Below are positions 34,373 to 41,148 of a DNA stretch of 51,238 nt, in pieces; within the stretch, counting starts at the first letter, position 1, and each line of letters begins with the position of its first letter. The DNA comes from Nostoc sp. TH1S01. GTDB taxonomy: Bacteria > Cyanobacteriota > Cyanobacteriia > Cyanobacteriales > Nostocaceae. The notes beneath the pieces were generated by a model, which saw only the letters and a program-made list of their open reading frames with translations, was not told where the DNA came from and did not search any database. Made by a program: the position numbers and the translations under genes. The stretch spans positions 1-51,238 of the forward strand of contig JAGKSW010000112.1 in assembly GCA_018993265.1 (NCBI GenBank). The letters are read 5' to 3'.

Positions 34373-35638
34373 ATGACTATGCCCAAGCCAAATAGTGTGT
34401 CCCGGCATATTGTTTTAACATCACATCCAAGTCGTTTTGGCCCCAAGCCAATACCTATTAACTGGGGCGGAAGTGAACCGATGAAACGCGGCCCTGTGAT
34501 TGCGACGTTGACTAATCAAGCACATCGTAATGTGATAGGGACTCATTCAGGTGGTTATGCAATTTATCGCGCTTTAGCGGTGGCAAGTGGCGCTTTACAA
34601 ACAGACCACCGCGCTGATTTAACTAATACTTCCCCGATTGAGCAGATAGGCCCCCATCCAAGTTGGGCTGACCCTGATAAAATTGTCTCACTCGATCCCT
34701 TGGGAGCGATCGCACCAGAAGTTTTTTCTGCGTATTTACAACAGGGTTACGATATCCGCCCGACAATTGCTATCACCAAGGCGCATATTAATATGCCAGA
34801 ACTGCAAGACGCTGTAGCAAAAGGACGTTTGCAGGTGGATGGACAAATTATGAAAACTGGCGGTGATTTGGTTGTTACCAAAGCAGCCATAGAACCTGTG
34901 TGGTATTTACCAGGCGTTGCTAAACGTTTTGGTATTACTGAAGGAGATTTGCGCCGCGCCTTGTTTGAACAAACTGGCGGAATGTTCCCAGAACTGGTAA
35001 CACGTTCTGACTTGGAAGTATTTTTACCGCCCATTGGAGGTTTAACTGTATATATTGTGGGTGATATCTCCGCAATTACCGACCCGAATAAACCTGTGGC
35101 TGTGCGGGTACATGATGAGTGTAATGGTTCTGATGTCTTTGGTTCAGATATTTGTACCTGTCGTCCTTATTTAGTCCACGGCATTGAGGTATGTGTCCAA
35201 ACTGCCCAGGAAGGTGGAGTGGGGATTATTGTCTACTGTCGCAAAGAAGGCCGGGCTTTGGGCGAGGTGACGAAGTTCTTAGTATACAACGCCCGGAAGC
35301 GTCAGGAAGGAGGCGATCGCGCGGATGCCTATTTTGCCCGTACAGAATGCGTCGCAGGTGTTCAAGATATGCGCTTTCAAGAACTCATGCCCGATGTGTT
35401 ACATTGGCTGGGGATTACGCGCATTGACCGGATGGTGTCGATGAGTAATATGAAATTCAACGCCATTACTCAGTCAGGTATTGAAATTGTTGAACGCATC
35501 CCCATTCCTGAAGATTTGATTCCTCAAGATGCGCGGGTGGAAATTGAAGCGAAGAAGGCTGCGGGTTATTACACTACGGGGGATGTGTTAAATACAGATG
35601 GTTTGGCGGAGGTGAAGGGACGTTCTTTGGAAGTGTGA
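34373..35638 (+). CDS. URC1, GTP cyclohydrolase II-like protein of uracil catabolism
   Basis: 421 residues, a distinct paralogue of RibA. The C-terminal half carries the GTP-cyclohydrolase II core: RVHDECNGSDVFGSDICTCRP with likely Zn ligands Cys250, Cys261 and Cys263, IIVYCRKEGRALGEVTKF (versus REGRGIGL in RibA) and ITQSGIEIVERIPI. The N-terminal 220 residues (PINWGGSEPMKRGPVIATLT, HPSWADPDKIVSLDP) are characteristic of the URC1 group and absent from RibA; no ribB-type synthase domain is seen. In the yeast URC pathway Urc1p is required to degrade uracil after its conversion to UMP. Clustering with DUF1688 and upp supports this reading over riboflavin synthesis. Terminal residues LEV and the stop lie in a heptamer repeat. 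Confidence 0.85.
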   Translation: MTMPKPNSVSRHIVLTSHPSRFGPKPIPINWGGSEPMKRGPVIATLTNQAHRNVIGTHSGGYAIYRALAVASGALQTDHRADLTNTSPIEQIGPHPSWADPDKIVSLDPLGAIAPEVFSAYLQQGYDIRPTIAITKAHINMPELQDAVAKGRLQVDGQIMKTGGDLVVTKAAIEPVWYLPGVAKRFGITEGDLRRALFEQTGGMFPELVTRSDLEVFLPPIGGLTVYIVGDISAITDPNKPVAVRVHDECNGSDVFGSDICTCRPYLVHGIEVCVQTAQEGGVGIIVYCRKEGRALGEVTKFLVYNARKRQEGGDRADAYFARTECVAGVQDMRFQELMPDVLHWLGITRIDRMVSMSNMKFNAITQSGIEIVERIPIPEDLIPQDARVEIEAKKAAGYYTTGDVLNTDGLAEVKGRSLEV

Positions 35639-35717
35639 AGTATGAAGTCTGAAGTCTGAAGGATTATTGAAACCCGCGCAGGCGGGTTTTGTCTGTGTAG
35701 CTGCGACTTCAGTCGCC
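35631..35717. repeat. Repeat-filled spacer between URC1 and URC4
   Basis: GAAGT(A/C)T heptamers overlap the URC1 stop. Next comes a two-hairpin element: AACCCGC, GCAG loop, GCGGGTT (35671-35688), then GCGACT, TC, AGTCGC (35703-35716). The first hairpin followed by TTTTG could terminate URC1 transcripts, although its form suggests an interspersed repeat rather than a dedicated terminator. Confidence 0.7.
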
Positions 35718-35749
35718 TGCTACGTTATGTGTGTGAGGTGAGGTGAAGA

Positions 35750-37012
35750 GTGGAAATACGTAGACGCGCCAGCGGCTTCCCGGAGGGTACCGCAGAGGCG
35801 CAGAGTTCACAGAGAGAAATTGAGTATCTTCGTTCACCCAGGGCGATAAGAGAAAGGTGTGGGCAAATTTTTGCGTTGGTGAATGAGGGAAAGTCGCGTT
35901 ACTTTACTTATGATTTGTCGCGGTTGGAAAGAGTGGCAGATTATGTTATTGAGGTGATGCGGGGTGAGTATCCAGATTTAAATATTCCCTTTCATAGTCG
36001 TTGGCGACATTTTGAAGCGCAGGGTATACCGCGTTTGGCAAAGTTAGATAATTTGTTAGCGGGACTAACGCCTTTACAACAAGCCATTGCAAAGTGTGAT
36101 TTGGCAATTGTGAGTGTGTTGTTAGATGCAGGGGCGGGGGAGAGTTGGCGTTATCATGAACAGTCAACGGGCTTGAGTTTAGGACGTTCTGAAGGGTTGG
36201 CTATTGCCAGCTTGGAGATGTTTTGTGAAGGGGCGTTTTCAGTGTCAGGTTTGCCCCAAGTGGATGCTTTAAAATTACTCAGGTTAACTGAGGCAGAATT
36301 AGCAAGTGGGTTTCAGGTCAGTGTAGAAAATCCATTGGTGGGAATTAGTGGGCGATCGCAATTATTGCAGAGATTGGGGCGAGTGGTAATTGCTTTCCCT
36401 CATTTGTTTGGTGACGAAAACCCGCGTCCAGGAAATTTAGTTAATTATCTTGTGAGTAAATCGCAAAATGGACAGTTAGCCGCGACAACGGTATTAAGTG
36501 CTGTACTTGAAGGGTTGAGTGATATTTGGCCGGGAAGATTAACCATTGCTGGCGTTAATCTTGGTGATGTCTGGCAACATTCTGCTATTAGTGATGATGG
36601 TTTAGTACCGTTTCACAAACTTTCCCAATGGTTGACATATTCTTTATTAGAACCATTACAAGCACTAGGTTTAATTATTACTGATTTAGATGCCCTGACA
36701 GGATTACCTGAATATCGTAATGGTGGTTTATGTCTCGATTTAGGATTAATTAATCTGAAAGACCCAAATATTTTGCATTCATCTCATTCGGTAGCATCAG
36801 AATTAATCATTGAATGGCGGGCTTTAACTGTAATATTGTTAGATGAAATCGCTGCAACCATCCGCGAAAAGTTAGGCATAAGTGTTATAGAACTACCTTT
36901 AGTGAAAATTCTCCAAGGCGGAACCTGGACAGCCGGACGCAAAATTGCCGCCCAACTCAGGAAAGGTGGTCAACCCCCTATCCAAATTGACAGTGATGGG
37001 ACAGTATTTTAA
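35750..37012 (+). CDS. URC4, DUF1688 family uracil-catabolism protein
   Basis: 420 residues from GTG at 35750. From about residue 26 the sequence matches DUF1688: LRSPRAIRERCGQIFALVNE, SRWRHFEAQGIPRLAKL, LDAGAGESWRYHEQSTGLSL, RSEGLAIASLEMFCEGAFSV and the C-terminal LVKILQGGTWTAGRKIAAQLRKGG. The founding member is URC4 of yeast, which is needed for uracil degradation but has no assigned reaction. Residues 4-20 (RRRASGFPEGTAEAQSS) come from an interspersed repeat. No ATG precedes the conserved part, so the GTG, with GAGGTGAAG upstream, is the only good start. It lies between URC1 and upp in one direction. Confidence 0.85.
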   Translation: MEIRRRASGFPEGTAEAQSSQREIEYLRSPRAIRERCGQIFALVNEGKSRYFTYDLSRLERVADYVIEVMRGEYPDLNIPFHSRWRHFEAQGIPRLAKLDNLLAGLTPLQQAIAKCDLAIVSVLLDAGAGESWRYHEQSTGLSLGRSEGLAIASLEMFCEGAFSVSGLPQVDALKLLRLTEAELASGFQVSVENPLVGISGRSQLLQRLGRVVIAFPHLFGDENPRPGNLVNYLVSKSQNGQLAATTVLSAVLEGLSDIWPGRLTIAGVNLGDVWQHSAISDDGLVPFHKLSQWLTYSLLEPLQALGLIITDLDALTGLPEYRNGGLCLDLGLINLKDPNILHSSHSVASELIIEWRALTVILLDEIAATIREKLGISVIELPLVKILQGGTWTAGRKIAAQLRKGGQPPIQIDSDGTVF

Positions 37013-37090
37013 TTTTAATTGTCCTTTGTCCTTTGTGGAAATAACCAATGACCAATGACAAATACAGCAGTTTCGATATTCGTGAAGTAC

Positions 37091-37120
37091 TGTAGAGACG
37101 TTACATGTAACGTCTCTACA
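37091..37120. repeat. Perfect 30-base palindrome
   Basis: TGTAGAGACGTTACA (37091-37105) is followed directly by its exact reverse complement to 37120, with no spacer. It lies in the URC4-upp spacer between two runs of AATGAC(C/A) heptamers. It resembles the GTAGAGACGTT-type palindromes known as interspersed repeats in Nostoc genomes. Confidence 0.85.
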
Positions 37121-37216
37121 TGGTTTTAGGTTTTACGCTTGTACCTTATGTACCCAAAATATGCTGTAACTAATAACTAATGACCAATGACCAATGACTA
37201 ATAACTAATAACAAAA

Positions 37217-37852
37217 ATGCAAAATCAAGTTACCGTTATTGACCATCCCTTAATTCAACATAAACTTACTTTGATGCGGAAAGCTGAAACTAGCACGACG
37301 AAATTTCGCAATCTCCTCAAAGAAATTAGTCTGTTGTTAGGCTATGAAGTAACGCGCAATTTAACTCTAAAATATGAAGAGATTAAAACACCCCTCGCCC
37401 CAATGAATGCACCAGTGCTTGCACCAGATAAAAAGTTGGTGTTGGTTTCTATCATGCGGGCTGGACAAGGAATTTTAGATGGAATGTTAGAGTTAATTCC
37501 TTCTGCACGCGTTGGACATATTGGTTTATACCGCGACCCGAAAACATTAATTCCCGTCGAATATTATTTCAAAGTTCCCCATGATGTTGAACAGCGGGAC
37601 ATGATTATTGTTGACCCAATGTTAGCCACGGGAAATTCTGCTGTTGCGGCTGTAGAAAGGTTGAAATCTACTAACCCTTTATCAATCAGGTTTGTTTGCT
37701 TACTAGCAGCACCAGAAGGGTTACAACATTTCTGTGCAGTTCATCCTGACGTACAAATTTACACTGCTGCTATTGATGAGTATTTGGATGAACATGGTTA
37801 TATCATACCTGGCTTGGGAGATGCAGGCGATCGCTTATTTGGTACAAAATAA
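37217..37852 (+). CDS. upp: Uracil phosphoribosyltransferase
   Basis: 211 residues, normal for bacterial UPRT. It makes UMP from uracil and PRPP. The PRPP-binding loop is [14 protein letters not shown] (129-142), the GKYL-like region is [14 protein letters not shown] and the uracil-binding end is [13 protein letters not shown]. Salvage is the usual role. Here it follows URC1 and URC4, and in the URC pathway UPRT supplies the UMP from which degradation starts, so it may serve both purposes. The 204-base gap from URC4 contains repeats and the perfect palindrome. Confidence 0.95.
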   Translation: MQNQVTVIDHPLIQHKLTLMRKAETSTTKFRNLLKEISLLLGYEVTRNLTLKYEEIKTPLAPMNAPVLAPDKKLVLVSIMRAGQGILDGMLELIPSARVGHIGLYRDPKTLIPVEYYFKVPHDVEQRDMIIVDPMLATGNSAVAAVERLKSTNPLSIRFVCLLAAPEGLQHFCAVHPDVQIYTAAIDEYLDEHGYIIPGLGDAGDRLFGTK

Positions 37853-38781
37853 GTAAATACCTGCATAAAACTACATTTTTTAGGGAAGTAAAAAGCTGAA
37901 AAAATCTAATTTTTGCTTCCTTTCTAGCTTTCTACTTATATTTTTTAGCTTCTCTAAATCTGTCTTTAGGCAGAGAACAGGTAATAAGTTTATTTACTAT
38001 TGTTTTGTCTAAAGGCTAAATTGCATATTGACTTGGAACAGCATCTATCTATTCTCCTATTCGCTAAGTCATGTGTAGAAATGTTATGAAGAGAAATAAC
38101 AAAATATTAGATTGTTTACAAGTAGATTACAGAGAAACTCAGTAACGTAATTCAGCATCATAACTTCACAGCATTTTGATAATTTAAGGGTATTTTTTGA
38201 TATTTGCTTGATTTGAAGGTAAATTGGCATTTTTCCAGAGTGTGAGTATTCCTCCTTTGTAAAGACGTTTTTTAAATAGCAACGTTATCAAATCCTTTAC
38301 GAGCTGCTATGACTGAGGCGAGTTGGCTAATTTTGCAGACATTATTGCTATAAGTAACAAGTTTTGTCAATACTTTTTGAATTATAGACATTTTCAAAAA
38401 AAAAATCAAAATAAGCTGCTTTAGTTTATCAAATACCGTGGATTTTGTGAATAAAAAACTAAAACAAGAAAACTTTTTTTTGATTCTCTTCACTGTCGGC
38501 TCTAAAAACTCAGTATTACGCTTGGCATGACTTGTTTTTCAGTGATAATGGCTAAGATAATTGTGTATCTATAAGTTTTTTGTTATTTAAAATGGTCAAC
38601 TTCTTTTGGTAAAATCAAACCAAAAAAAATATAATTTAATCCGGCTTGATTGTTGAGAGATAATGATATATAAAATATGGATAGATATTATGTAAAATAA
38701 ACCAATAAATTCTATTCTTTTCAAAAAGAATACTGCACAAATTAGACTGCTAGAGAATACATATACATATTGCCTGAAATA
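37853..38781. other. AT-rich intergenic region, no supported gene
   Basis: About 930 bases, strongly AT-rich in the second half, with runs such as AAAAAAAAAATC near 38397 and TTTTTTTTGATTC near 38476. A 73-residue minus-strand frame (38272-38493) is Lys/Phe/Leu-rich and looks like composition bias. Partly complementary stretches near 37880-37960 may form a weak terminator for upp. No known element was recognised. Confidence 0.5.
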
Positions 38782-39186
38782 ATGTCATACCCAACTATTG
38801 GACAACTTGAACGAGAAATTGCACAGCGGATCAGTGCTTTATATTATGAAAAACTAGGGCAGCGTCCTAGCCAAGTTGTTTGTCATTTTTTTGATACAGA
38901 ATTAGTCATTTCTTTAGAAAAATCTGCTACCCAAGTTGAGTTAACACTGATATCTGGGGGGTATGAAAATTTAGCAGAGCAAGTCCGCTTATTTTTAGAC
39001 AAAATTATTAGGATTAAACTTCAAGATTTGATTGAAGAAATCATTGGCAAGCCCATACTCGACCTGATGAGCAATACAAATTTAGCAACAGGTCGGACTG
39101 GAATAATTGTAGTTTTACAACAGTTACCAGAAGTGCGAAATCCTGAATCTATCCCGAAAGCAAACTTGAAGAATTTAACGGAGTGA
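38782..39186 (+). CDS. DUF2294 family protein
   Basis: 134 residues from the ATG at 38782 (MSYPTIGQLEREIAQRISAL). The motifs YYEKLGQRPSQVVCHFFDTE, RLFLDKIIRIKLQDLIEEIIG and GIIVVLQQLPEVRN are those of DUF2294 (YbcI-like) proteins. It is a small soluble alpha/beta protein of unknown function. In cyanobacteria the family is often found in several copies. The last 38 bases overlap the 3' end of the convergent response-regulator gene. An upstream TTG at 38770 would add four residues. Confidence 0.82.
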   Translation: MSYPTIGQLEREIAQRISALYYEKLGQRPSQVVCHFFDTELVISLEKSATQVELTLISGGYENLAEQVRLFLDKIIRIKLQDLIEEIIGKPILDLMSNTNLATGRTGIIVVLQQLPEVRNPESIPKANLKNLTE

Positions 39187-39559
39187 AATGACGAGACACA
39201 AGTAAGCCTAATTTACTCAAATCATAGGGTTTGGTAAGATAGCCTTCAGTACTTGTTAAAAATAGGCGTTCGGAGTTTTTTTCTAGATACCAAGGGATAA
39301 CTGCAATAATAGGAATTCTAGCAGTTTTTTTCTCTCGCTTCAGGTAATCAATAGCTTGACCAGCACTAATATCAGAAATCATCATATCTAAGATGATTAA
39401 ATCAGGTTTATGCGTTTGTGCTAATATCAAAGCTTTGATTCCTTGTTTGGCACAAATACAAGAATAATTTAATGATTTGAGATGATAATTTAGCAGTTCT
39501 AAATTATATAAATTTTCTTCGACAACTAATATTAGTGGCTGTCCATTCATAAACAACAT
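39149..39559 (-). CDS. Single-domain response regulator receiver protein, partly degenerate
   Basis: 136 residues that form one REC domain with no output domain. The phosphoacceptor is probably Asp58 in LIILDMMISD, and the conserved Lys110 is in YLTKPYD. The N-terminal acidic pair is EE (14-15) rather than DD. The switch Thr/Ser after strand 4 is missing: the sequence is IIAVIPW where ALTA is usual. It may signal weakly or act by protein binding. Its histidine kinase is not nearby. AAAGG precedes the first ATG. It overlaps the convergent DUF2294 gene by 38 bases. Confidence 0.85.
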   Translation of the reverse strand: MLFMNGQPLILVVEENLYNLELLNYHLKSLNYSCICAKQGIKALILAQTHKPDLIILDMMISDISAGQAIDYLKREKKTARIPIIAVIPWYLEKNSERLFLTSTEGYLTKPYDLSKLGLLVSRHFTPLNSSSLLSG

Positions 39560-39609
39560 GTCACCTTTAAATTGAAGACTACCTACCCAAATGCTGAATT
39601 TTCATTCCA

Positions 39610-39773
39610 AGAATGACCTCGCTTTTAGCGGGGTCACGTTCTCTGGAAAATATTTGATGTTTACGAGGTTATCTTCACGCGGCTATGTGCGGCTTGAAAT
39701 GGACTAGCTCGTGCATGACTCACTAGGTTGATTGTCTATGCTGAAGTTAAGGGTAGACAATGACAAGCTAGTG
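39610..39773. other. Intergenic segment with two strong inverted repeats
   Basis: First, TGACCTCGCT, TTT, AGCGGGGTCA (39614-39636) forms a 10-bp stem with one G-T pair, extended by AGAA/TTCT. Second, CACTAGGTTGATTGTCTA (39721-39738) pairs with 39754-39773 (TAGACAATGACAAGCTAGTG), 17 of 18 bases apart from a two-base bulge, around a 15-base loop. The segment lies between the permease and response-regulator genes. It could be a structured RNA, a terminator with leader, or hairpin ends of a lost mobile element. Confidence 0.45.
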
Positions 39774-39871
39774 GCACTATCAAGCAAAAATCATGATTAA
39801 GAGTGTACCCTGCGTCCAGGGTTCTATGCAACTATAGTAAGTATCAATTTTTCTAAAGATTATTATAGAAT

Positions 39872-40981
39872 TTATTCTATCCCACGATTTTCTGGATAAT
39901 AAGTAACACCCAAAACCTTTGGAGGTGAAGCTTTACCAGCTAATCCTAACAATGCAAACAAAGCGATCGCATAAGGTAACATAACTAAAAACTGGTAAGG
40001 AATATTCGCACCCAAAGCTTGAATACGTAACTGTAAAGCTTCTGTCGCGCCAAACAGTAAACAAGCCAAAGCACTACCTATAGGATGCCATCTCCCAAAA
40101 ATTAAAGCAGCGATCGCAATGGCATCAAAGCCATAACCAGGAGAAACTTGTTCAAATAAACGATATTTCAACCCCATCACTTCAGTTGCACCCGCTAACC
40201 CAGCTAAACCACCAGCTAACGCCATAACTAACATAATGGTACGTTCAACCGACATACGGGCATAGCGAGCAGCAATCGGGTTTAATCCTACGGCGGTAAT
40301 TTGGTATCCTAATGGCGATCGCCCTAACAAAATCCATAATATAAATGCTGCCATTAACGCCAAAATAATTCCAGCATGGGCGAGACTCCCCGATAAAATA
40401 ATTGGTAACTGAGCAGACTTGGCAATTAATGGTGAATAAGGGCTAGGTGCGGCTGGTGCTTTTAAAGGATTCTGCACAAGGTAGCTAACTAAATTCATGG
40501 CAATATAATTCAGTAGCAAGGTTGTGATAACTTCATTCACTCCCCGCACAGCTTTCAAATAACCAGGTATCCATCCCCAAACAGCACCAAAAACAAATCC
40601 TGCTAACAAAGCCAAAGGAATATGAATGATAGCTGGTAATTCTTGCACATATAGCCCAATTAAAGCACTTCCCAATGCACCAAGATAAATTTGTCCTTCG
40701 CCACCGATATTAAATTGACCAGCCTTTAATGCTACTAAGACACCTAAACTGATGAATAATAGCGGTGTCATTTTGGTGAGGGTGTTACCAAAGCCAAAGT
40801 AAGTTGAAAGAGATTCTTGAAATAATGCCGTGTATGCGGTGATAGGGTTTGCGCCAGCAAAAATAATGAGGATAGCACCAACAACGAGGGCCGAGACAAT
40901 GGCTGCGACGGGCGGTGCTACAGCTATTAGCAGTGATAGGATTGGTAAAAATCTAGGATGAATCCAATTAATTGATTTCAT
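39872..40981 (-). CDS. ABC permease of the nucleoside/simple-sugar type
   Basis: 369 residues with about nine to ten membrane segments, of the branched-type permease family (BPD_transp_2) seen in nucleoside importers such as NupP/YufP. Marks: ALKAGQFNIGGEGQIYLGALG, VRGVNEVITTLLLNYIAMNL, GLNPIAARYARM and GYGFDAIAIAALIFGRWHPIGS. It would form one half of an inner-membrane channel with a second permease, an ATPase and a BMP-type binding protein, none of which is next to it on this side. An adenosine-deaminase-like gene lies 2 kb away, so a purine nucleoside substrate is plausible. ATG start. Confidence 0.88.
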   Translation of the reverse strand: MKSINWIHPRFLPILSLLIAVAPPVAAIVSALVVGAILIIFAGANPITAYTALFQESLSTYFGFGNTLTKMTPLLFISLGVLVALKAGQFNIGGEGQIYLGALGSALIGLYVQELPAIIHIPLALLAGFVFGAVWGWIPGYLKAVRGVNEVITTLLLNYIAMNLVSYLVQNPLKAPAAPSPYSPLIAKSAQLPIILSGSLAHAGIILALMAAFILWILLGRSPLGYQITAVGLNPIAARYARMSVERTIMLVMALAGGLAGLAGATEVMGLKYRLFEQVSPGYGFDAIAIAALIFGRWHPIGSALACLLFGATEALQLRIQALGANIPYQFLVMLPYAIALFALLGLAGKASPPKVLGVTYYPENRGIE

Positions 40982-41148
40982 TTATCTGGTAGTGCATTAG
41001 TAGGCGCTTCAAATATTTTTTCGTGACCTGACCCTTAACTGTTGTCTAAATATTTATTTAGTGGTAGGTTTGAATTCCCTACTAATTAATTCTGACCCTT
41101 CGACAAGCTCAGGGCATCGCTCCTGAATTCTGAGTTCTGAATTCTTCT

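Noticed and set aside
34373-35638. RibA (riboflavin synthesis) as the name for this gene
   Set aside because: The REGRGIGL motif is changed to KEGRALGEV, the N-terminal half is that of URC1, and the neighbours are DUF1688 and upp.
38272-38493. 73-codon minus-strand frame in the AT-rich gap after upp
   Set aside because: Lys/Phe/Leu-rich composition as expected from AT-rich DNA, no ribosome site and no recognisable motif.
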